A stretch of 64,000 nucleotides of DNA from positions 16,552,678 to 16,616,677 of the forward strand of contig CM055102.1 of assembly GCA_029204225.1 (NCBI GenBank). Direction: 5' to 3'. Below the pieces are notes generated by a model. The model made no database searches, was not told the DNA's origin, and worked only from the letters and a program-made list of their open reading frames with translations. The first letter of the stretch is position 1. Every line of letters begins with the position of its first letter. This document shows positions 23,560 through 34,036 of the stretch, one piece after another. The position numbers and the translations under genes are program-made. This DNA is from Diphasiastrum complanatum. Its lineage: Eukaryota > Streptophyta > Lycopodiopsida > Lycopodiales > Lycopodiaceae.

Positions 23560-24240
23560 TGTACGCTGGACACGACCCTGACTGTGGTACCTGACCTATC
23601 TGTGTTCTCTAGGATTCGGCTCTGGTCACGAGCTCGTAGCATCTCTGCCCAAGCTTGTCTTCCTCCTTTTGAGCAACTCCTCACTTCTAGCTCAGATCAC
23701 CTGCAAGAGACCCTCTTGGAGCGCGTGCACAAGCATACCCTTTCCAGCATGCTCTCTGAGGCTCCTTCGGCATTGCATTGAGCTCGGCTTCTTTCTTGTG
23801 TGTGTCATGGTGCCGAGGCTTGGCTATCAGCTCGGCTAGTTATTCCTTCCTTTCGATTGTCTTCGACCATCTTCACCACTGCTCTTCGTCTTCGCTTGGG
23901 GTTTTCTCATCCTTTGGCCTTGGGTCTCTCCAGGTGTGTTTGTGGTCACCCTATTGATGCTCTTGCTATCCACGTCCTCCGCTGTCCTTTTGGGAGTGAG
24001 CGCACAACTACGCATGATGTTGTCAGAGATGCAGCTGCCGCTATAGCCAGAGATGGAGGATTCCATGTCCTCAAAGAGCAGTCTCATGTCCTTCCTTCTT
24101 CCGCATCCCACTCTTCTCGCAGGCCTGTTGACATTGTCCTCTCTCGGGATGGGCTTCGTACTTTGGCAGATGTACGAAGCCTCCATATAGTACTGAAAAG
24201 GTCTACAAGAATGAACACGGTTCTTCTTTCTCACCAATGA
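23560..24240 (+). pseudogene. Retroelement C-terminal domain with CCHC-like finger and restriction-like endonuclease motif
   Basis: The frame is open from the early part of this region to 24,240, except for a TGA at 23,779-23,781. It encodes HGAEAWLSARL, LRLRLGFSHPLALGLSRC, the metal-binding-like CVCGHPIDALAIHVLRC (C-x-C...H-x4-C), then RTTTHDVVRDAAAA and RRPVDIVLSRDGLRTLADV. A C-C-H-C finger followed by R..H, a [KR]P..D and a second D is the layout of the R2-type restriction-like endonuclease at the C-terminus of site-specific LINEs. It would nick the target DNA for primed reverse transcription. No matching reverse-transcriptase core precedes it on this strand. Confidence 0.6.
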
Positions 24241-24309
24241 ACCCTCAATCCCCGCCAATTGAGCTAGGCCATTGTTGGTGATAATGCTCGTCTACACCTC
24301 CCGTGCCCA

Positions 24310-24873
24310 CTCCTACATAATCAAATAATGATTACAAAACTTGCACAAATACAGTATAGAGAGAAAATGGGAGCCCAATATTTCATTGGGCGCCCAAAAT
24401 GAAAAAAAAAAAAAATCCAAAAAAAAAGGTGGGAGCGGGCATGGGGTACAATCCCCCCCCCCCCCAATTGATTTAGGATGACTAACTAACGTGCAACTAA
24501 CTAACATGCTGTAATCTTAGAACCTGATTATAGTGAGAAATTGGTTACTGGAATTCCAAACTGTCATGCATTAACGAACTATATCAAAGTCAAAAAATGT
24601 CGGTGAGATGATTACGGCTCATAGCTCATCATTAATAAGGAACAAACTTTTTACCTTTGAGAGCCAGTGCACAGACCCATAAGCAACGACTACATGCAAG
24701 CTTTTGCTGGGAAACAGACGCCTATAGAAAGAGCTAGGGATGCCAACAACAAAGTAAGATTGTTTTTCAAATCATTGGCACTATCACAGGAATTGCCAAT
24801 GTAGTTAGGGAGCATCAAACCGAACAAAGTATTGAAGTCATTAGACGGAAGGTCCACAAAGAAGGCTTGAAAA
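24310..24873. other. Spacer with poly-A and poly-C runs, no gene recognised
   Basis: Poly-A runs lie near 24,402 and 24,420 and a poly-C run at about 24,453-24,465. A short minus-strand open frame (24,690-24,881) has no recognisable domain. This separates two oppositely oriented retroelement fragments. Confidence 0.4.
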
Positions 24874-25458
24874 TCAGGCACTTTTGCTCCAAACCAAAGT
24901 TTCAGAAACCAAAACTACTGTCAAAGATAGGGATCTTAAGCCACTAGCAGAGTCCTCAGGTGGAAAGCAATCACGAAGGTGTTCATAGACCAAACCGGAG
25001 GGACCACCAACAGCAAGACGAGGACTACGATGGAAGGCACGAGAGAAAGAATCATGATCAAGCACCAAGTCAACATCAGACACAAAGTCCTCCACAAACA
25101 AGGGAAGAATGCCTTCAGAAGCAGGATGCAGAGCTTGGAGAGCAGCAACAGTATCAACAGAAGAGGGAGCGGGTGTGAGAGGAGCTAAAGCTCGAGCTGC
25201 ACGAGAATACTCACTAACTTGCCCAAGATGTAGGGTGCGACGAAGGTGACGGTGGAGAGGTGGGGCGCCTTGAGGTTGAGAGTCCTGTGAGTTGCGAGCA
25301 GCAAGTGCCTGACAACGTGCAAAGTGTTCCTCCTGAAGCGTTTCCCAGTCTCCCGATAGAAAGCGACGAAGGCGAGCACGAGTTTCTCTATGACCAGCAT
25401 CCCCACCCTTCGGAGGAAGAACTAGACACCAAAGGAAAAAAGAAGAAACAGATGCCAA
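24874..25458 (-). pseudogene. Reverse-transcriptase family N-terminal/finger segment
   Basis: The frame of about 195 codons reads through LRRFLSGDWETLQEEHF, a Ser/Arg/Ala-rich linker (SEYSRAARALAPLTPAP), TVAALQALHPASEG and FSRAFHRSPRLAVGGPSGLVYEHL. The last part is the a.GPSGL..EHL box that precedes the catalytic palm in one family of LINE-like reverse transcriptases, whose C-terminus normally carries the CxC...H...C plus R.D endonuclease layout seen at 23.6-24.2 kb. The sequence then loses homology, so the catalytic core is missing. It is oriented against the C-terminal fragment. The GC-rich codon usage is unlike the surrounding AT-rich DNA. Confidence 0.6.
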
Positions 25459-25479
25459 GCCGCAATGTCAAAGGGGTCA

Positions 25480-26100
25480 ATAGCCAAGCGATCAAGAAGA
25501 AGGCGCATAGCAACTTGAGTTTCACGACGGAGAGCGAGGGGAATAAACACTTTTACTAAGTATTAACTTATGTTTGGCAAGTATAACTTTAACAAGTTCG
25601 TCCAATATAAGGAGGTTACTCTTGAAGAAGCTGAGGAACAGATGAAAAATAGATGACGAACTGCAGACGGTTACCAAAGGTGGATGATGAAGACTGCAAA
25701 TACAGGTGCTGCAGCTTTTGGCGATGTAGAAAAGGTTGGAGGAGAAGGGACGAGGATCGTGATCTTGATGAAGATTCTGACAAAGGAGAGGAAGACGAAG
25801 ATGAAGAAGAAGCCAGAAAGAGCAGATTGGGAATGAATAAGGGCACCAAGGGAGGGGATGAAGATTACGTTGGCTGAAAAATCTTAGGCATGCAAGACTG
25901 ATATGTTGTTTATGGCTTTGTGCAGTGTGAATTTTTTTTTTAAAAACTCTGGTCGCCCGCCCACTTCGTACATATACCACAAGAGTTGCATTCACTTCCT
26001 TAATGCTAAATTAATAATGAATCACTCACATTTTATATCATATATATATTTTTTGTTCTGCTTTCACTTTTACTCTATGATAGATACCCACCTGAGCTAA
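25480..26100. other. No gene recognised
   Basis: The plus strand has a short Asp/Glu/Lys/Arg-rich open frame (25,653-25,877, with EEDEDEEEARKS) that could be an acidic protein fragment. It has no partner exon or recognisable domain. Confidence 0.35.
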
Positions 26101-26119
26101 CACAGCCCATTTCGGAATA

Positions 26120-26275
26120 ATGGATCATCGGCTGTTGCTCATGGGCGATGCTGCTGCTGGTGCAACTGAGCCACCATCACTCTCTGGATTCTTAAAAATC
26201 GAGCACATAGTAGGCAAATCTGTTGCGACACGAGTTTTTGCTAAGTACCCTCTCAAATTCTTGATCCCCCTCAAA
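26120..26275 (+). pseudogene. UreD-like (urease accessory protein) first-exon fragment
   Basis: A 52-codon frame starts at ATG 26,120 and ends at a possible GTAATA donor at 26,276. It contains FLKIEHIVGKSVATRVFAKYP followed by LKFLIP. Plant urease accessory protein D begins with a block of the form V..V.G.S.[VA]TR.F.[KR]YPLK[LF]I.P, so the match is good over about 30 residues. UreD is a chaperone that helps load nickel into urease in the cytosol. No later UreD exons (for example the GGGIVSGD block) are found in the following 4 kb, so this is an isolated exon or gene fragment, possibly moved by a transposon. Confidence 0.5.
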
Positions 26276-26391
26276 GTAATAAGTTATAACTCTATTGCCC
26301 TCTGCCTTTTCCTAGCTTGGTCAATTATAGATAGTATCTAACCCCAGCTACTGCCAATTGTAGCAAAGTTTGGATCATAATGCGGTTTTAC

Positions 26392-26552
26392 TTCTCCATT
26401 GTTGGTTTTTGCTTCACCCATTTGTCGGATCTCATCTTACTTCTCCATTGTTGGTTCTCCATTGTTGGTTCTTGCTTCACCCATTTGTCGGATCTCATCT
26501 TACTTTTCCATTGTTGGTTCTTGCTTCACCCATTTGTCGGATCTCATCTCAC
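26392..26552 (+). repeat. Minisatellite, 49-bp unit, three copies
   Basis: Units start at 26,392, 26,441 and 26,504. Each runs from a TTCTCCATTGTTGG-type start to GGATCTCATCTTAC or CTCAC. The middle unit has an extra 14-base repeat of its own start. The copies are nearly identical, so expansion is recent. Confidence 0.95.
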
Positions 26553-26559
26553 ATCAAGC

Positions 26560-27526
26560 AGTGAGAATTTTAAAAGGGTATTTTTTATTGTCCTGCAAGT
26601 GTTGAATAGTTATGTAGCTGTTGATAAGAAGTTGAATCGATATTGCAAATTGGCCCAAAGTAGGTGAAGTTTTGGCTGAAGTTTTGGCCCGAAGTAGTGG
26701 CTGTAAGGATCAAACCATGAGTGCTGGTTTCAAAATTCTGGCAAGTGGGCATAGAGATTTTTGGAATTTTCTACTGGAACTAAGTTCCAGTCAAGGTCAT
26801 TCTATGCTGGATCCTTCACACAAATACAGATGACATTGGGTTCTGAATCCCATTACAACTTGAAGACATTATGGCTATTTTGTAGTCACAGGTCGGTCGG
26901 ATTATGAAGACTGTGCAGAAAATTTCCTGCTTGTCAATGTATCAAATGTTGGATGCTCATCCACTGGCACTTGCTCTATTTGAATAAGTTATGCAAGGTC
27001 TACTGGCCACATGTTCAAAGGGTCTTGTTGGAATGAATTTTGCGGGATTCTTGAGCAATGACATTCCGGTCTTCTTGAAGAATGGTCACTGGCATCAGTC
27101 TCGACTATGGATTTCTTGATAAAAATGCGAGGCACAGAACGTGAGCAGTGGTGAGTAGTTTTTTGAGGCTGTAAAAGTGGACTGACAATAAAAACGATTG
27201 CCGAAATCCTAAGTCTTTGAGGTACTGGTCAAGGCTATGTGAAGCAAACTTTGGCAGGATCAAGAATAACGGTACCACAACAGAAGCAAGGAACACTAAA
27301 ACTTTCCTAAGACATTCCAAAGAAGCACTTGGCTTTTTGGCATAAAGAGGTTCCTAAATTCCTACAATGGCGATAGAGTTGAGGGCTTCTCAGCTACCTG
27401 ATGATATAGTTGCAGTTAATCAATGAATGTTTGAGGAATTGGACATAGATGTCGCAACTCAAAAGATGGAGTAGGAGCTGCCTCATGTACACATATGTAA
27501 GTGTTGCCCAATATGCCCAGTATGCC
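26560..27526. other. No gene recognised
   Basis: I find no supported coding sequence. A minus-strand open frame of 71 codons at 27,105-27,320 is Leu/Ser/Val-rich and without a domain. Confidence 0.35.
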
Positions 27527-27627
27527 TTTTGCTTATTTTGAATGTTGTGGTGTCTCAATCAAAGAGCATTTAGGCATACTTTTGCTTATTTTGAATGTTG
27601 TGGTGTCTCAATCAAAGAGCATTTAGG
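27527..27627 (+). repeat. Tandem duplication, about 52-bp period
   Basis: A block from TTTTGCTTATTTTGAATG to CAAAGAGCATTTAGG occurs twice in succession with a 4-5 base linker and essentially no differences. Confidence 0.95.
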
Positions 27628-27925
27628 TTTTGTGTCTTTCGTTTCAGTCACAGGTTGCCGTCGATTGACATAAGCCAAAACGCATTGCAGTATCAGGTTG
27701 CGTGGAGCATAATAATATATTACCAGGATATGGAGGGTTTTAGAGTTTTGGCTGCTGGAAGAATAAGGGGTCGTGCTGTGAAATAAGTGACAGAAAGCTT
27801 CTCGGCACCTTTAGTCTTGAATGAGCCGAGGGTAAGACAATTCAACTTCACACCGGATGGGCTGCTATAGGCCAAGCGAATCAAAGGAAGGACCCTGCGC
27901 AGAGCTTCATCTCAATGTAAAAGTT

Positions 27926-27991
27926 GAAGGTGATCCTTGCTACATATTTCAGTTCGATGAAGGTGATCCTTGCTACATATTTCAGTTCGAT
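27926..27991 (+). repeat. Perfect tandem duplication, 33-bp unit
   Basis: The unit, beginning GAAGGTGATCCTTGC and ending AGTTCGAT, is repeated exactly. Its length is a multiple of three and it lies in an open frame of 114 codons (27,857-28,201, GDPCYIFQFDE repeated). That frame has no recognised domain, and I do not call it a gene. Confidence 0.95.
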
Positions 27992-28186
27992 GAAGATACT
28001 CATGCTTTTATTAATGGTGAGTACTACATTATTTGCTTTGTCCTTTTTGGCTATTGTGGTGCTCTTTTTGCATTCACATCTTCAACCAAGTTGTACCCAT
28101 TTGTGCTTAATCTGTCCTTCTTCAATGATGCATTTTACTCATCTACTATGTTACTTAGTTTTTGTTCTTTTGTGCCAGCTTTCATG

Positions 28187-28320
28187 ATGATCTACCCTTA
28201 ACCTCTGGAGAATCAATAGAAACCCACTATAATGATCTACCCTTAACCTTTGGAGAATCAATAGAAACCCAATATAATGATCTACCCTTAACCTTTGGAG
28301 AATCAATAGAAACCCAATGC
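28187..28320 (+). repeat. Minisatellite, 45-bp unit, three copies
   Basis: Units start at 28,187, 28,232 and 28,277 with ATGATCTACCCTTAACC, and each contains GGAGAATCAATAGAAACCCA. Only a few substitutions separate them. Confidence 0.95.
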
Positions 28321-28329
28321 TTTGGTCAA

Positions 28330-29391
28330 CTATATTAATGAGATACAAATGCTAATGTGGATTTATGTTTGTGCTTGTGGCTTGCACCCCTTGTTGCTAA
28401 AAAATTTAGTAATGATGCCTCAACATTTCTCTGTTGACCAACTTGATGCTCCAAGACTATTATAATAAGACTTTGCGGTTTTGAAGATTGCATGTCTTTG
28501 TTGCTATCTTGGGTTCTATCTTAGACTTAGCATCAATGCAATTTTTTGCTATTTTGGCTCATTGAGAGCTTTGTCAAATCGTAGTTAGCTAGATTGTGTT
28601 TACCCTTCTATCCTTGGTGCAATTTGCCCAACAACTACGCATTTGAGTTAGATTTTGAGCAATAGTGATGACATGTGGAATTTTATTTATTTACGACGAA
28701 GTTGGGATTTCATTTGATCTACTTTCAAATTGCTCTTTAGTGATAGCCTTTATGATGACCAAGTCTACTCTTCACCTTCAGAGAAGTGAGAGGAACTTAC
28801 TACATTGGTTAATTCTAAAAATATATGAATGCTAATGTGAATGTATGTTGGCATGCAATTTGATGAAGTGAGAAGGCTTGTCTTAGCATTTAGTCTTATG
28901 TGTCATGAAATTGATAATCTAAGACTTCGGTGGACTCCAAGAAGTTGACTATTTCAAAATCCTCTTTTATTATTTTGGGTACATGCAAATGGTTTTTTAT
29001 ACATGTAGAATCTAGGTTGTTTTTGGGGTGTACAAGTGGTTTCAAAAGCCATGGAGGAACATGGGAAACGGGTGTCTAAGGCCTTAAATGTACGCGTTCG
29101 AGGAGCAGCGTTCAATGATGACAATCTATTGGCCAAAGCCAACTCTTTCATCTCTTCTACTTTCTTTAAAAAAGAAGCGGTCATCACATCGGCCTAGAAG
29201 AGTAAATATCGGCCAATTGTGATCTTCATGAAATTCAAAGATCCGTGGGATTGTCAACTTGTGCTCCATCAACGAGGGTATATCAAAGGTTCGGAAGTGT
29301 TCATGGACAAAGACTTGACGCCTTTGCATGGAGGAAGCAAAAGCAAGGGGTTAGAAGGCTCTCTTCAATGATGGGCATCCGATCTTCGTAA

Positions 29392-29395
<4 letters not shown>
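28330..29395. other. No gene recognised
   Basis: Two overlapping minus-strand frames (28,954-29,187 and 29,126-29,329) are short and without domains. The rest is AT-rich DNA. Confidence 0.4.

Positions 29396-29466
<71 letters not shown>
29396..29466. repeat. (CT)n microsatellite
   Basis: A perfect CT tract of about 70 bases. A poly-C run lies further on at about 29,618-29,631. Confidence 0.97.
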
Positions 29467-29470
<4 letters not shown>

Positions 29471-29639
29471 CCCCTCTTTTTTACGGTACTATAATCTCAT
29501 GGTGGCCTGCACCTAACCATGGCCACATTGGCCTTTGGCCCGCCATTTGACTTTGGTTCGCAATCGACTTCGGGCCTCCTTCCCGACACCCCCCGCACTC
29601 CACTAACCCCTGTGATCCCCCCCCCCCCCTTCACAATCC

Positions 29640-30564
29640 ATCCAAAACACCACCCACCAAAGGATCGACGAACTAATTTTGGCCGCATCTAAATATGTCC
29701 CGCCTTCGGCTGGCACACTTTGCTAGTCATCTTAAAAGTCATTACATTTTCTTATAATATTCTAATGACACTTAAGTATCAATTTATGATTCGTCAACCA
29801 TAAAAATTTAGAATCTTATGATTCGTCAATCATCATTTATAGAATACTAAAATCATTCATAGAATTTTAAAACCATACTTAATCATTGAAAGATACAAGA
29901 GTATATGTACAACATACCACTCAAAAAAATATATAAATCAAAAACTCTTTTTCCCAAGGAAAATTATTGGATTTCAAGAATATTCTTCCAACTTGATCCT
30001 TAACAAAATTATGAGCTATTCAAACTTTGCGATCAATCAAGTAATTAAAGATACCAAAACCATTTTAACATTTGTCTTCAACTACATAAACTTTATACAA
30101 ATTCCTAGAATAAAATCTAGAGATTACCAAATTCTACTGAATTCCAACTGAACCCAGCGGTTATTCTTAATATTTGTTAAACTCTATCATCCAATAGGAG
30201 CTTACTTGGATATAGTCAATGACTTACAACTATTTCCCATTTGAGAACCATTCTATACCAAGGATTTCCTATATTCTATGCACATAACTTTAACTGATGA
30301 ATCCTAATGACTCACAAATCATGTGTCTTGCTTGAAAGCAATATAGATTAAAACAGACAGGGGTGAATTCTCTTCACACTACTTTTTTAATCAAGTATCC
30401 CGTAATCCAACTACTCAAGTCAATTGCTAATGATTCATAAATCTCGTATGTCTAGGTGCCTAATTCATTTATCTTGCAAATTATTCCAGAACACCACATT
30501 TAGATACTCTTCTAAACCATCACTAAGTTAACGAGTTATCTTTTTCACATAAAGAGTCATTAAA

Positions 30565-30566
<2 letters not shown>
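29640..30566. other. AT-rich DNA, no gene recognised
   Basis: This DNA flanks the copia insertion at 30.6 kb. A TTCATAGAAT-type phrase recurs near 29,835-29,865. I see nothing coding. Confidence 0.45.
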
Positions 30567-30616
<50 letters not shown>

Positions 30617-30637
30617 ACACACATATATATATATATA
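30567..30637. repeat. (AC)n then (AT)n compound microsatellite
   Basis: About 45 bases of AC repeat run into AT repeat. The copia element inserted in this AT tract, and its other side continues as (TA)n from 36,614. Confidence 0.97.
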
Positions 30638-30892
30638 AGTTAAGAAAACAATTTAAACACACCGACCGGATCAATCACCACAGCACAACATCAAGTGCAA
30701 CAAGACAAGACAACAGAATAGCTCACCTCAAATTGTATATTCAACTAATTAAGCAAGTACAAAAAATAAAGTTACTTAAAAGTACTCAAAGGGCTCGTAA
30801 AAGAAAGATGGCCCGATAATTCTAGAACTGAGCACACGTGGTGCCGTCGAAATAAGAAAGCACTGTATAAGTCGATCATTGCTATTTTAACT
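30638..30892 (-). repeat. 3' LTR of copia element, AG...CT termini
   Basis: Read on the minus strand it starts AGTTAAAATAGC and ends GTTTTCTTAACT. The usual plant LTR ends are TG...CA. The purine tract TGAGGGAGAG directly precedes the AG start, which fixes this edge. The same edges occur in the other two LTRs of this family in the window. Confidence 0.92.
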
Positions 30893-30956
30893 CTCTCCCT
30901 CAATGATACTCTATTCATGGAACTACCTCCATGATAGTGTTACAAGTAAAGACTTT

Positions 30957-32746
30957 TTACACAACCAGATCTAAGCCAAGTTTGGCTCTAAAAGTCTCAA
31001 ACTTTTTTTTATTTAAAGCTTTTGTAAATATATCAGCAACTTGTAACAACGTAGAATAGTGTACAATACTTATATCTTCAGATTGTAGCTTCTCACGCAC
31101 AAAGTGATATTTTATCTCAATATGTTTTGTCCTTGTGTGAAAAACAGGATTCTTAGCCAATTGTATTCCACTTTGACTGTCACAGAATATAATAGTAGGG
31201 TTTACTGCTTCATGCCAATCTCACATAATAACTTACATAGCCAAACAACTTCCTGGATAGCAGAACTTAACGCTTTATATTCAGCTCCTGTAGAAGAAAG
31301 AGAAATAGTATCTTGCTTCTTGCTAGACCATGAAAAACAACCGCTACCAAAATTGAAGGCATAACCTGTTGTTGACTTTCTATCATCTATATTTCTTGCC
31401 CAATCAGCGTCAACATAATCATGCAACTTAGGTAAAACACTTTGTCTTTTGTAAATTAGGCCAAGGTTAGGTGTACCCTTCACATACCTCAAAATCCTTT
31501 TCGCAGCTTTCCAATGGTCCATAGTGGGTGATGACATGAATTGACTAATCAAACTTACAGCATAGCAGATATCAGGACGTGTACTCGTAAGATATATCAA
31601 ACTCCCAACTAGTTGACGAAATAGAGTAGCGTCAACATATGCACTATCATCAATACGAGATAATTTCTTATCAGCTTCGCAAGGGGTGATGGAAGGTTTG
31701 CACTTTGTCATGTGAAATCTCTCCAATACGCCCACATACTTGGTTTGACATAACCTGATATCACTGCCAGTTTGTCATACTTCGACACCCAAGCAATAGT
31801 GCATAAGATCTAAATCAGTCATCTCAAACTGCTTGCATAAGTTGGCTTTGATAGAACGAGTGAGGTTCTCATCATTGCTCGTGATAATGATATCATCAAC
31901 ATAAAGTACAATCAAGACAAAGTTATCATTGTTTATAAAAACATAAAGATTTGGATCTGAATTTGTTCTTACAAACCCATGAGAAAGAAAGTATTTGTCA
32001 ATGCATCCATATCATGCGTGTGGCGCTTGCTTAAGGCCATAAAGTGCTTTGTGTAGTTTACATACCTTCTGTTCTTGCCCTTTTGCCATGAAGCCCTGCG
32101 GTTGGACCATGTAAACTTCTTCCTCTAAGTCACCATTAAAAAATGCGGACTTCACATCCATTTGATGGATCTTCCACCCAAAATGAGATGCTAGGGCAAT
32201 GATAAGACGTAGTGTAGTCCACTTAGCCACTGGAGCAAATATCTCTTCATAGTCAATTCCTTTGCTTTGCTCATAACCCTTCACTACTAGGCATGCCTTA
32301 TGCTTTGCTATCGTGTCATCCGCATGAAACTTTGTTCTAAACACTCATTTGTTGTCAATGGGTTTCTTTCCAAGTGGTAGATCAACCAACTCCCATGTAT
32401 CATGTCTGTGGATGGATTCCATCTCATCCTCCATTGTCCTTTGCCACTCTTTGTGATCTTTTGCCTCATCAAAGGTTGATGGCTCTCGACACTTCAAAAT
32501 GTCACTCATTAGGGCATAGTTCACATGATAACGATCGGGAGACTTCCTTTCCCATGTTGATCTTCTCACTTCTTCTTGTGTGCTAGATCCTGGTTGATTT
32601 AGCTTTGCGTCCTTCATGATCTTCTCATACCATTTTGGTATCTTAGATTCAGGTGATACACTACGTGGAGAGTATGTATCCCAAGGATTGTCCAAGTAAT
32701 ATCTCTTACTTCCAACCGGTTTCTCCTTTATTGCTCCTATTGGCAA
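30957..32746 (-). pseudogene. Copia reverse transcriptase and RNase H
   Basis: In order on the minus strand: STFDEAKDHKEWQRTMEDEM and TWELVDLP, FRTKFHADD, YEEIFAPVAKWTTLRLIIAL, MDVKSAFFNGDLEEEVYM, ALYGLKQAP, then LYVDDIIIT (catalytic YVDD) and MHYCLGVEV. RNase H follows with VGSLIYLTSTRPDICYAVSL, the YVDADWA and STTGYAF motifs, LSSTGAEYKAL, and the tail HFVREKL to ADIFTKAL. In-frame TGA codons occur after PIDNK, after KQAPHA and after GVEV. In each case the family has Trp there, so TGG has become TGA. Another break separates RNase H near 31,160-31,202. Enzyme activity is lost. Confidence 0.92.
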
Positions 32747-34003
32747 GTACCTCCCCCTAGGCTCTTGAATAGGTGGTGTCCTTTCATACTCGCCCTCTCG
32801 ACTCTCATCTTCACGTGCAACATCTTGTGGAGCGTCTTCTTCATCTTCTTCTTTATTGTGGGAAGTCTTTTGATGCTTTCACCACTTGCATGGTCTTCAT
32901 CTTCATACCTATGCGTCTCATCAAAGATCACATCTTTGCTAATGTGAATCTTGTTCATTACAGGATCAAAACACCTGTATGCCTTCGTCCTCTCGTCATA
33001 AACGACGAAGATACACTTGATTGCTTTGGCATCAAGTTTCTTTCGCTCCTCCTTTGGCACATGTACATAGGCTTTACATCCAATGATACGAAACTTGTCG
33101 ATTTTTGGCTTTCTTCCTGTAAATGCTTCTTCGAGAATCACATTTGGAACCACAACTGTAGGGCTTCTGTTTGCAAGAACGTTGCCGCACTGCACACTTC
33201 CGACCAAAGTGAATCGGTCAAGCCCATTTGCTTCATCATGGAGCGTGCACTCTCCATAATAGTCTTGTTTTTCCTTTCAGCTACACCATTACTATGCGGC
33301 GTGTGTGACTGTGTGAATTGTCTTTTGATGTCGTGTTCCTTGCAAAAGTCTTCAAAATCATCAGATTTGTATTCGCCCCCTCTATCAGATCTTAGCACTT
33401 TGATGCGTGCATCCAGTTGGTTCTCTACCAAAGTCTTGAACTCCTTGAAACGAGCAAAAGCGTCGGATTTCTTCTTCAAGAAATAAATACATGTCCTCAT
33501 AGAGTAATCATCTATGAAAGTCATAAAATAATATGCTTTCCCAACGACATGGTCTTCATTGGGCCGCACAGGTCGCTGTGAATAAGTTCCAGCGGTTTCT
33601 TAGCTCTTGCAGCTCCACCTTTCTTGAAAGTCTCCCTGTGATGATTTCCCATGACACATCCTTCACATATTGCATGATGATCATCCGACAATGCCGGTAA
33701 CCCTATTACCATCTTCAGCTTCGCCATCAATCTCAAACTCCCATAGTTCAAATGACCAAGTCTTTTGTGCCACAACTCAGATTGAGATGCTGTTGAGATA
33801 GCCAAACCATATTCTCCTGGTTTTGCAGCATCCAATTTATAAAGGCCACAGTTACTATCTCTATAACCTTTCGCCACCACTTTATGATTGTGGTTCATAT
33901 CCCTCATAAGGCGTCCATCCTTGACAAATTCAACCTTAAGGTGTTGATTAGCCATTACTCCAACAAAAAGCAAACTCTTTTTGAGTCCAGGAACATAAAG
34001 CAC
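32737..34003 (-). pseudogene. Copia integrase with GAG-pre-integrase finger
   Basis: The segment starts with the pre-integrase zinc finger (LWHKRLGHLNYGSL to CEGCVMGNHHR, HHCC type). It continues with LELIHSDLCGPM, the catalytic core with FIDDYS and LRSDRGGEYKSDDF, and HTPHSNGVAERKN, which carries the third acid (E). After a frameshift the C-terminal part is present: FRIIGCKAYVHVPKEER and DVIFDE. The two catalytic Asp and the Glu are intact, but frameshifts near 33,550 and 33,180 split the frame. Confidence 0.9.
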
Positions 34004-34036
34004 ATTAGGGATGTTCTTGATTTTACCATCAGGAAA

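Noticed and set aside
32773-33486. 237-codon plus-strand frame across the copia integrase
   Set aside because: It is the antisense of clearly recognisable integrase sequence on the minus strand.
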